From: Bog-473 sp963809825
Lineage (GTDB): Bacteria; Actinomycetota; Acidimicrobiia; Acidimicrobiales; RAAP-2
DNA: 64,000 bases
Assembly: GCA_963809825.1 (NCBI GenBank)
Contig: CAWELJ010000004.1
Span: forward strand, 779,549 to 843,548
Direction of reading: 5' to 3'
Under the pieces are notes generated by a model. The model did not search any database, was not told the origin of the DNA, and was given only the letters and a program-made list of their open reading frames with translations. This document shows positions 15,840 to 22,612 of this stretch, one piece after another; within the stretch, counting starts at the first letter, position 1; the number at the start of each line of letters is the position of its first letter. The translations under genes and the position numbers were made by a program.

Positions 15840-17113
15840 CCGCTCTTCCCGTAGGTCGTGTCGCGCCGTGACGTGCGGGCCGACCCGACATCCCGCACGG
15901 CGCGTCGCAGGTCGTCGACCAGCGCCGTCACCGTCGATGCGCTCCCCGCATGCACGGTGGCGTGCAACGAGTCGGGCCGGTTCTGGCGGTCGAGGTACCA
16001 GCCCTCGACGGCCAGCCGCTCCCCGACGGCGAAGATGTCGAGCACGTCCGGGTTGCGGGCGCCGAAGGCCAGCACCGTGGCGGGAGGGTCGCCCCGCACC
16101 TCCAACCCGTCGACGGTTTCGATGCCGGCCCGCAGTTCGAGCGCCGCGTCGTGCGCCGTGCGGGTGAGCTCGAGGTAGCCGGCTCGCCCGATGTGCATGA
16201 GGGCCGCCCAGGCCGCCGCGATCGGCCCCGCCGGCCGCGTCCCTGCCATGGCGGTCGAGGCGTAGAAGCCCCCCAGCCAGTCGGTCGTGACGAAGAGCTG
16301 CTTGCGGGCGAGCTCGTGCGTCCGGTACAGGATGACCGAGACCCCCTTGGAGGCGTAGCCGTACTTGTGGACGTCGGCCGACATGGAGGTCACGCCGGGC
16401 AGACGGAAGTCGAACGGCACGTCGAGGCGCCCGAGCTCGCGCAGGAAGGGGAGCAGGAACCCGCCCATGCACGCGTCGACGTGGCAGAGGATGCCGCGCT
16501 CGGCGGCGAGCGCGGCGACGTCGGTGACGGGGTCGATCACACCATGGGGATAGGTCGGGGCGGAGGCGACCACCATGATGGTGTCGTCCGTGCAGGCCCC
16601 GGCGAGCGCGTCGGCGCTGACGCGGAAGTCGTCGCCGACCGGCACCCGGACCAGGTCGACGTCGAAGTAGTCGGCCGCCTTGGTGAACGCAACGTGCGCG
16701 CTCTCGCCGGCGACGACGCTCGGCCGTGCGATGCCGCGCTCACGGCCGACGTCGCGTGCGGTCTTGACCGCTTGGAGCAGGCTCTCGGTGCCGCCCGAGG
16801 TGAGGTAGCCCTCGACGGCGCCGCCGGAGGCCGGGTCGTCGGCGCCGAGCAACGTGGCCGTGTTGCACACGATGTCGTGCTGCATGGTGCCGATGCTGGG
16901 GAAGGCCAGCACGTTGAGGCCGTTCTCGGCGCTGAAGAGCGCCAGCGCGTCGGCCAGCAGCTCGTGCACGTCGTTACCCGCCGAATAGACCAGGCTGAAG
17001 ACCCGGCCGCCTCTCCAGTCCTGGTCGCCCTGCTTCATGGCCAGCAGGCGCCGCATCACTTCGTCGCGTGGCAGCCCCTGCTCGGGCATCGGGGTGTGCG
17101 GGAACGCGTCCAC
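15836..17113 (-). CDS. PLP-dependent group II decarboxylase / S1P-lyase-like
   Basis: A 425-residue pyridoxal-phosphate enzyme of the glutamate/tyrosine decarboxylase and sphingosine-1-phosphate lyase fold. The cofactor lysine is Lys250 in SADVHKYGYASKG, preceded by the cofactor-contacting CHVDACMGGF. The substrate-loop region GYLTSGGTESLL is intact. The architecture is closer to sphingosine-phosphate lyase-like proteins than to glutamate decarboxylase. It is convergent with the zinc-finger gene. Whether it decarboxylates an amino acid or cleaves a long-chain base phosphate cannot be decided here. Confidence 0.88.
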   Translation of the reverse strand: MDAFPHTPMPEQGLPRDEVMRRLLAMKQGDQDWRGGRVFSLVYSAGNDVHELLADALALFSAENGLNVLAFPSIGTMQHDIVCNTATLLGADDPASGGAVEGYLTSGGTESLLQAVKTARDVGRERGIARPSVVAGESAHVAFTKAADYFDVDLVRVPVGDDFRVSADALAGACTDDTIMVVASAPTYPHGVIDPVTDVAALAAERGILCHVDACMGGFLLPFLRELGRLDVPFDFRLPGVTSMSADVHKYGYASKGVSVILYRTHELARKQLFVTTDWLGGFYASTAMAGTRPAGPIAAAWAALMHIGRAGYLELTRTAHDAALELRAGIETVDGLEVRGDPPATVLAFGARNPDVLDIFAVGERLAVEGWYLDRQNRPDSLHATVHAGSASTVTALVDDLRRAVRDVGSARTSRRDTTYGKSG

Positions 17114-17163
17114 CCGGCGTTCTTAGCGCAGTGGCGGGGGTCATGTGCTCCGGGGCGGACGCA

Positions 17164-17470
17164 TGAAGTTCGCGGTGACCTTCGGGCGCATGCACCCGCG
17201 TCTCCGCCGAGGCGGCCGAGACGGCCGACGGCCTGGGCTTCGAATCGGCCTGGCTGCCCGAGCACCTCGTGCTGCCCCTGGCCATGGCCGGGTCGGCCTG
17301 CGCCATCCTTTCCTCACCGCCCGGGCCTTCGGCACCTTGGACTGGGTCTCGGAAGGGCGGGCCGTCATCGGCGCGGGCGCCGGCTGGCTGCGGGCGGGGT
17401 CGCGGCGCCCTTCATCCGGCCTGACTCGCACACCTACGGTGCGATTGGGGGTCCCGACTTGCTGTTGCTC
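17164..17470 (+). pseudogene. Decayed LLM-class F420-dependent oxidoreductase
   Basis: Remains of a luciferase-like monooxygenase. ATG at 17164 starts MKFAVTFGRM. The frame then shifts near 17200 to give VSAEAAETADGLGFESAWLP with EHLVLPLAMAG. A third segment, in the first frame again, reads HPFLTARAFGTLDWVSEGR. The region between them (about 40 residues in intact homologues) is missing, and pieces such as PFIRPDSHTYG appear out of order downstream in yet another frame. At least two frameshifts and an internal deletion or rearrangement make it non-functional. Its 3' end abuts the cupin gene. Confidence 0.65.
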
Positions 17471-17489
17471 GGACTCGCATGTGCCTGCA

Positions 17490-17888
17490 TCAACGCGGTC
17501 GATGGCCCCCATTCGGGCCTGGCGTGACATGAACGAGGTGACTGGGCTCGACCGGTTCGAGCCGGTGCCAGACACCGCGTGGCACGACGTACGCGTCGCC
17601 GGACCGCAGCACGACCTTCGTCTCGACGCCCGCTGCACGCTCGTCACCGTCATCGAGGATCAGTTCCATCGTTCCGCTCACGACGTACAGGAACTCGTCA
17701 CCGTCGGGGTGGACCTCACCACCATGCGGTCCCGGCCCGTCGATGTTGGGGATCGCTCCGATGGTGTACCCGTCGATCCGCCGAGGCGGACCGGGTGGGG
17801 CAGATGCAATGGTCATCGACCAGTCGCGGGCAATGTTCGCGACGTTCCCCTCGAAGCGGACCGGTGACGGGTCCGGGACCGTGGTCAT
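17490..17888 (-). CDS. Small cupin-domain protein
   Basis: A 132-residue single-domain cupin. The first cupin motif is GPHGGEVHPDGDEFLYVVSG and the second is GDAYVVPRGVWHRLEP; these give His and Glu for a metal site, although the first motif has one His fewer than the textbook HxH. The family includes dioxygenases, isomerases and binding proteins. ATG at 17888 is chosen over an upstream start because the conserved region begins soon after it. The neighbours are a decayed oxidoreductase and an orphan gene, so context gives no hint. Function unknown. Confidence 0.75.
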   Translation of the reverse strand: MTTVPDPSPVRFEGNVANIARDWSMTIASAPPGPPRRIDGYTIGAIPNIDGPGPHGGEVHPDGDEFLYVVSGTMELILDDGDERAAGVETKVVLRSGDAYVVPRGVWHRLEPVEPSHLVHVTPGPNGGHRPR

Positions 17889-18018
17889 GCGCACAGATTG
17901 CCCGATTCGCGTGCGTCCGGCCAGCACGTTCACCTCTGCCCTCGCGCGCGATCGACGGATCTGCCCGCGATCCCCGGCGTGCGGGCAGTTGTCCAGAGAT
18001 CCGTCCCGGCGGCTGGCC

Positions 18019-18024
18019 TAACAT
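18019..18024 (+). promoter_or_regulatory. Leaderless -10 box for the 18030 gene
   Basis: TAACAT, 5 nt before the ATG at 18030. Confidence 0.5.
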
Positions 18025-18029
18025 CTGGC

Positions 18030-18488
18030 ATGCCTGACGTCACCTCTCCCTCCCCGATCATCGAGGTCTTCGTGAACGAGGTGCACGCCACCTTCCCTGA
18101 AGCCGAGAGCAACAAGCTGGCTGCGTACGAGGAAGCCATAGCCGAGACGACCTCCGAGGGCGACCCTCATCGTGCCCGTCTCTGCGTGAAATGGGCCATC
18201 AAGATGGCCGATGACAAGCGCCACAAGCACCCGCGATGGGAACAACTGAAAGAGCGTCACCAGATCTGGAAGGACGACTGGTTCGCCTTTGATTTCGGCG
18301 TTGCGGACGCAACGCCCGGGAGTGGGACCCGCCATGTCGTGGGCAAGGCTGAGCCCATCGAAGACGTGCGGATCCAATGGGTGGACAACGCGGTCGCAGT
18401 CGCCAAGAGGCTAGGTGAGGAAGACGGATGGGGGAACTCCCCCTGGGAGGCGCTCCTGCGGGAGATGATCGACTACACGAAGGGGTAG
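18030..18488 (+). CDS. Hypothetical protein, 152 residues
   Basis: I do not recognise this protein. It is hydrophilic with no signal peptide or membrane segment and is rich in Lys, Glu and Trp (for example HPRWEQLKERHQIWKDDWF). Codon use is less GC-biased than in neighbouring genes, suggesting acquisition. A clean -10 box 5 nt before the ATG supports its being a real, leaderless gene. It lies in a pocket of decayed genes between the PLP decarboxylase and the aldehyde dehydrogenase. Confidence 0.65.
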   Translation: MPDVTSPSPIIEVFVNEVHATFPEAESNKLAAYEEAIAETTSEGDPHRARLCVKWAIKMADDKRHKHPRWEQLKERHQIWKDDWFAFDFGVADATPGSGTRHVVGKAEPIEDVRIQWVDNAVAVAKRLGEEDGWGNSPWEALLREMIDYTKG

Positions 18489-18516
18489 CCGAGGTCGTTC
18501 GGCGCCCGGCGCGCCG

Positions 18517-19728
18517 TTACGGGCCGGGCGACGCCCGGGTCGCCGCCACCACCCCTGGGTAGGCGGCGCGGAGGCCGGCCAGGCCCGCGGTGGACGTGTC
18601 GAATCGGAAGGCATACCGCAGCTGGGCGGTGACCGCCTGGCGAATCAGCGGCCACGCGCGGGGTGGCGCCAGATCCGGGGGGCGGCACCCGTCGGAGGCC
18701 AGCGGGACCAGCGACGCCGGGACCGGGACGTGGAGGACGGCGGCGATGGAGAGCAGGCCGCCCTGCGACGAGCCGACTTCGCACAGGTCGGCGAACACGA
18801 GGTGGCCGGCGCCGCGCAGCAGGATCAGCCGCTTGGGGCTGTGCATCCGTCCGTACGCCGCGATCATGCCGATGTGGCTGACAACGTGGTCCGACGTCCC
18901 CGACATGAGCAATCCCGGCTGATGGGGGACGACGGTGCCGGGGCCGCTCGTGCTCTGGAGGGACGAGCCGACCGTCGCCCCCGCCAGGCCGATGAACGTG
19001 GTCACCCGGGGATCGGTGGCGGCCAGGGCTTCGACCGCGGCGCCTCCGGCGGAGTGGCCCACGGCGCCTACGCGTCGGGTGTCGACGTGACCGTGGAACG
19101 GGCTCGACGCGGACGCGTCCTGGGCCCCCATGAGGGAGATGGTCGCCATGAGGTCCGCGACGTCGGTCGTTGCCCCCTTGGGACCACCGAGGACCTCGGT
19201 GAGGTCACGACTGAGGTGGTCGGGCGCGGCGACAACGAATCCCCAGGAGGCGAGCCGGGCGGTGAGAAAGGTGGACTGGTCGCGGAAGCCCGCGAAGCCG
19301 TGACTGAAGACGACGAGCGGGTAACGGCCAGGTGCAACCGGGACCCGGACCACACCGCCGCTCGGGTAGCTCACCTTGTAGCCGACCGGGATCAGCTTCT
19401 TCAATGAGGGTGGCAGCCAGGTGGAGACGTCGTACGTGGCCACGGGCTTTCCGGCGACGCTGGCCCGTGTGGCGGGGTACCACACCTCCACCGGCGCACC
19501 GTTCGTCGGCAGCGTCAACGTCGTCTCGCCGACGCCCAACGGCCCGGGCCGGGTGAAGCTGGTCGGCCCCAGGTGCGTCACCGTCGGCACGGTGTCGCCC
19601 CGCACGATCTCGGTGCCAGGGACGGGGCCCGCCAGCGCCGTCGTCGATCCCGCCAGCACCACGACGGTCAAGGCCACGAAAGCGACGAGGCCGACGTTCC
19701 TGGCCGCGCCGACTCTTCTTGATTGCAT
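18517..19728 (-). CDS. Secreted alpha/beta hydrolase (PAF-acetylhydrolase/chlorophyllase-like)
   Basis: A 403-residue protein with an N-terminal signal sequence (hydrophobic segment at about residues 12-33 ending ALAGP). The hydrolase core shows YPLVVFSHGFAGFRDQ, the oxyanion region, and the nucleophile elbow GHSAGG. Late blocks SGTSDHVV and GAGHLVF carry the probable Asp and His of the triad. The fold resembles platelet-activating-factor acetylhydrolase and chlorophyllase esterases, so it probably cleaves an ester or lactone outside the cell. ATG at 19728 has TAGTGT 7 nt upstream. Substrate unknown. Confidence 0.82.
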   Translation of the reverse strand: MQSRRVGAARNVGLVAFVALTVVVLAGSTTALAGPVPGTEIVRGDTVPTVTHLGPTSFTRPGPLGVGETTLTLPTNGAPVEVWYPATRASVAGKPVATYDVSTWLPPSLKKLIPVGYKVSYPSGGVVRVPVAPGRYPLVVFSHGFAGFRDQSTFLTARLASWGFVVAAPDHLSRDLTEVLGGPKGATTDVADLMATISLMGAQDASASSPFHGHVDTRRVGAVGHSAGGAAVEALAATDPRVTTFIGLAGATVGSSLQSTSGPGTVVPHQPGLLMSGTSDHVVSHIGMIAAYGRMHSPKRLILLRGAGHLVFADLCEVGSSQGGLLSIAAVLHVPVPASLVPLASDGCRPPDLAPPRAWPLIRQAVTAQLRYAFRFDTSTAGLAGLRAAYPGVVAATRASPGP

Positions 19729-19735
19729 GACACCA

Positions 19736-19741
19736 ACACTA
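19736..19741 (-). promoter_or_regulatory. Leaderless -10 box for the secreted hydrolase
   Basis: TAGTGT on the minus strand, 7 nt before the ATG at 19728. The same hexamer precedes the cyclase gene. Confidence 0.5.
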
Positions 19742-20047
19742 TGACCGGCCAACAACGGAACACCTCGCCGGCGTCGGGCACTCGACCGGGTTGTACGTTT
19801 TCGGCGAGCTGGAGCGGGCAGCGGTGGTGGTTCCGATCCCGACCCGTCCGCACGACGGGGGGTCTGCCGGGACTCGGTGCCGTCAAACTGGTCCTGGCCG
19901 AAGACGCGTCCGGCTGGACATCCGGGGCGCCCACCGAGTGGTCTATCGATCAGGACGGGTTTGGCGGGTTGATCGCCACACCAGCGACGTAGGATTCGAC
20001 GTCACCCGGCCAGCGGCGCTGCAGCGTCGGACGTGGCCGAACCTGAT
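19742..20047. other. Non-coding stretch with no recognisable gene
   Basis: About 300 bp between the secreted hydrolase promoter and the small 67-residue gene. Short open frames exist on both strands but none looks like a protein family. It may hold further gene debris. Confidence 0.5.
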
Positions 20048-20251
20048 TCAGGCGGTTCCGTCCATCCACGCGGCGAACTGCTCCCAGCTCGCGGTCCGCG
20101 GATGAGACTTGAACGGTGTCCAGTCGATACCGCCCTTGCTGATCTGGACCTTCCCCATCAACTCGCCGTCAGAGCGGACCTCGAACTCCACGTCCACGTT
20201 CTTCACGGTGATCGGGTGGGACAGGTTCATCGTGACGTCATGAGCTGGCAT
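20048..20251 (-). CDS. Small conserved hypothetical protein, 67 residues
   Basis: A short, soluble beta-rich protein. The core GELMGKVQISKGGIDWTPFKS resembles a family of small actinobacterial proteins of unknown function that I have seen in many genomes. The ATG at 20251 has a TAGGCT box 8 nt upstream, and the codon pattern is protein-like, so it is probably real. It has no cysteines, no membrane segment and no clear partner gene. Confidence 0.7.
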   Translation of the reverse strand: MPAHDVTMNLSHPITVKNVDVEFEVRSDGELMGKVQISKGGIDWTPFKSHPRTASWEQFAAWMDGTA

Positions 20252-20259
20252 GGCAGCAA

Positions 20260-20265
20260 AGCCTA
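20260..20265 (-). promoter_or_regulatory. Leaderless -10 box for the 67-residue gene
   Basis: TAGGCT on the minus strand, 8 nt before the ATG at 20251. Confidence 0.45.
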
Positions 20266-20302
20266 AATCGGAACCAGGTCGGATCGAATGCTTCTCGGTG
20301 TC

Positions 20303-20416
20303 CTACGGCACTCGCCCAGTTGCTCGACGAAGCTGCGTGGTCAGCTGTACCTGCCCGACGTGCTCCCGAGTGTGACCGTCGTTGCCGATCAGCCACGCCG
20401 GTCCCCGCCTTACGAG
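20303..20416 (-). pseudogene. 3' remnant of a DinB-like gene
   Basis: On the minus strand the frame ending at the TAG 20303-20305 reads AWLIGNDGHTREHVGQVQL and then TTQLRRATGRVP. The HxxxH pattern followed by GQ is like the last helix of DinB/YfiT-type four-helix metal proteins. Upstream it runs into the 3' end of the aldehyde dehydrogenase gene in another frame, so the 5' part has been lost. This is an inference from about 35 residues. Confidence 0.4.
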
Positions 20417-21882
20417 CTCCAGATGATCGCCTGCGGCTCGGTGTAGGCCAGCAGCCCGTAGTCGCCGCCGTCGCGCCCGACACCGGACATCTTGAAGCCG
20501 CCGAACGGTGCGTCGTGGTTGCGCTGTGCCGTGTTGACGCCGACGTGCCCCGCCTGCAGCCGCTTGGCCACCCGCAGGGCGCGGGCGCCGTCCTTGGAGA
20601 ACACGTAGTCGTAGAGCCCGAACTCGGTGTCGTTGGCGATGGCGATGCCCTCCTCCTCGTCGTCGAAGGGGATCATGGTGATGACGGGGCCGAAGATCTC
20701 CTCCCGCGCCACGCGCATGGTGTTGTCGCCGGTGATCAGCGTCGGGGCCACGTAGTAGCCCACCGGCAGGTCGGCCGGTCGTTCGCCGCCGATCACGATC
20801 TCGCCGCCGTCCTCCTTGGCCGTCTGTATGTGTGCCTCGATCCGCGCCCGCTGCGCCGCCGAGATCACCGGGCCCACGATGGTGGCGGTGTCGGTCGGGT
20901 CACCGACCTTGAGGAAGCCGGCCATCTGCACCAGGCCGTCGCGCACCTGGTCGAAGAGGCTGCGGTGCACCACCGCCCTGGTGGGCGCGGTGCAGATCTG
21001 ACCCGAGTGGAACGACCACGTCGAGCCGATGCACCCGACGGCTGCCTTCACGTCCGCGTCGTCGAAGACCACGCAGGCCCCCTTGCCGCCGAGCTCGAGG
21101 AGCGTGCGCTTCATTGTGCGCGCCGCCTTCTCGGCGATGGTGACGCCCACCTGCGTCGATCCCGTGAAGCTGACGCAGTCCACCTCGTCGGCGTCGACCA
21201 GGGCGGCGGAGGAGGCCGGACCGTTGCCGTTGACCAGGTTGACGACCCCGGGGGGGAACCCGACGTCGTTGAGGATGCGCACGAGCTCGACGATGGCCAG
21301 GGGGTCCTGGGGAGCCGGCTTCACGACGACGGTGTTGCCGGCCGCCAGCGCCGGCGCCACCTTGCCCGCCATGTTCACCATGGGGAAGTTGTACGACGTG
21401 ATGCAGGCCACCACGCCCAACGGCTGGCGGTTGACCATGCCGCCGATGATCCCCCCGGGCGCCAACGGCGTCGCCTGGGCCGGTTGGGGCAGCAGCGGCG
21501 TCTGTAGGACGGCCCGCGGGTCGCGGGCGTAGCGCTCGAAACGGTCGGCCGCGACGGGGACCTGCATGCGCGACCCCACGGTGGCCGTCGCTCCCGTCTC
21601 GGCGATCACGAGGGGCAGGAGCTCGGACGACTTGGCCCGGATGGCGGCCGCCGCCTCGCGCATGAGGGCACCGCGCTCTTCGGCCGACCAGGCCGCCCAG
21701 CCCGGCTGCGCCTCCTTGGCCGCCGCGGCGGCTGCGACGGCGTCAGCGGCGGTCGCGTTGGGTGCCCGCCCGACGACGGCCTCGGTGGCGGGGTTGACGA
21801 TCTCGTAGGTCCCGTCTGCTGCGTCGACCCACTTGCCCCCTATGAGGAGCTGGTGCTCGTCGCGCTGGGTGGTCTCGGCCAT
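20410..21882 (-). CDS. NAD(P)-dependent aldehyde dehydrogenase
   Basis: A 490-residue aldehyde dehydrogenase of the usual length. The catalytic cysteine is in SGQICTAPTR, the general-base glutamate in LLELGGKGACVVF, and the cofactor-binding FTGSTQVG is intact. It oxidises an aldehyde to an acid in the cytoplasm. The ATG lies behind AGGGAG. A 13-bp palindrome of the TGACG-N3-CGTCA type stands 33 bp upstream, the same site found before the other catabolic units, so it probably belongs to that regulon and handles aldehydes from the same pathway. Specific substrate unknown. Confidence 0.92.
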   Translation of the reverse strand: MAETTQRDEHQLLIGGKWVDAADGTYEIVNPATEAVVGRAPNATAADAVAAAAAAKEAQPGWAAWSAEERGALMREAAAAIRAKSSELLPLVIAETGATATVGSRMQVPVAADRFERYARDPRAVLQTPLLPQPAQATPLAPGGIIGGMVNRQPLGVVACITSYNFPMVNMAGKVAPALAAGNTVVVKPAPQDPLAIVELVRILNDVGFPPGVVNLVNGNGPASSAALVDADEVDCVSFTGSTQVGVTIAEKAARTMKRTLLELGGKGACVVFDDADVKAAVGCIGSTWSFHSGQICTAPTRAVVHRSLFDQVRDGLVQMAGFLKVGDPTDTATIVGPVISAAQRARIEAHIQTAKEDGGEIVIGGERPADLPVGYYVAPTLITGDNTMRVAREEIFGPVITMIPFDDEEEGIAIANDTEFGLYDYVFSKDGARALRVAKRLQAGHVGVNTAQRNHDAPFGGFKMSGVGRDGGDYGLLAYTEPQAIIWSS

Positions 21883-21915
21883 GTGTGCTCCCTGGTCGGC
21901 GTGCGCCGGCGGATC

Positions 21916-21928
21916 TGACGGCGCGTCA
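21916..21928. promoter_or_regulatory. TGACG palindrome, copy A (aldehyde dehydrogenase)
   Basis: TGACGGCGCGTCA with a leading C, in the gap between the divergent aldehyde dehydrogenase (ATG at 21882) and OB-fold (ATG at 22033) genes. It matches copies B, C and D. Confidence 0.6.
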
Positions 21929-22032
21929 CATTCAACCCTGCCCCGTCACCCGCCGCCAAAGCCGCAGTTCCCCCGACCCGCCGGGGCCGGGTGCGCTGGC
22001 AAGTCGCCGCACCCCGGGGCGAGACTGGCGCC

Positions 22033-22530
22033 ATGACGACCGAGGCGGCATCACCGGCGGCCGAGGCCTTCCTCCTCCCCCTGGGCGACGAGGAGTCCGA
22101 CGGGTTCTGGGAGGGCACCGCGGCGGGGGAGCTGCGGATCCAGGTCTGCGACGCCTGCGGCGCGCTGCGCTTCCCGCCCCGGGTGATGTGCCCCGAGTGC
22201 CAGTCGACGGAGCGGTCGTGGCAGCCGGTCTCGGGACGGGGGACGATCTGGTCCTTCGTGGTGGTGCACCCCCCGGTGCTCCCGGCGTACAACCCCTACG
22301 CCCCCTTTCCGGTGATCACTGTCACCCTGGCCGAGAAGCCGAGCCTGCGCATGGTGGGCAACCTGGTCACGGGCCCGGGCGGCGACATCAACGGCGTGGA
22401 CCCAGGCACGATCGTGATCGGTGAGCCGGTGCGGGTGGTCTTCACGGCCCGGGCCCGCCCCGATGGAACCGCCGTCCACCTGCCCCAATGGGTGCGCGAC
22501 CCCGAGAGCGGCGTTTCCGCCAATTCGTGA
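22033..22530 (+). CDS. Zn-ribbon OB-fold (DUF35) protein
   Basis: A 165-residue acyl-CoA-associated protein. The N-terminal rubredoxin-like zinc ribbon has CDACG and CPEC. The following OB-fold contains GRGTIWSFVVVHPPVLPAY, typical of DUF35 proteins that partner thiolases, aldolases or hydratases in steroid and fatty acid degradation. Here no thiolase gene is adjacent, so its partner must be elsewhere. It diverges from the aldehyde dehydrogenase across the palindrome of copy A, which may control both. Confidence 0.85.
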   Translation: MTTEAASPAAEAFLLPLGDEESDGFWEGTAAGELRIQVCDACGALRFPPRVMCPECQSTERSWQPVSGRGTIWSFVVVHPPVLPAYNPYAPFPVITVTLAEKPSLRMVGNLVTGPGGDINGVDPGTIVIGEPVRVVFTARARPDGTAVHLPQWVRDPESGVSANS

Positions 22531-22577
22531 CTTTCGTCACTTCGCAAGGTCACATGACCTGTGCGATTCTCTAGGAT
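22527..22577 (+). promoter_or_regulatory. Promoter and operator-like repeats before the FtsH-like gene
   Basis: GTGAC-N4-GTCAC (22527-22540) and AGGTCA-CA-TGACCT (22547-22560) share the GTCAC core. A -10 box TAGGAT follows at 22572-22577. The repeats cover the -35 zone, where a repressor could block transcription. Confidence 0.4.
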
Positions 22578-22612
22578 GTAGAGAGTCCACGGGGGATGAA
22601 CGGAGTCTGGAA

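Noticed and set aside
18035..18042. TGACGTCA palindrome as a fifth copy of the operator
   Set aside because: It is inside the start of a coding sequence and lacks the three-base centre of the TGACG-N3-CGTCA sites.
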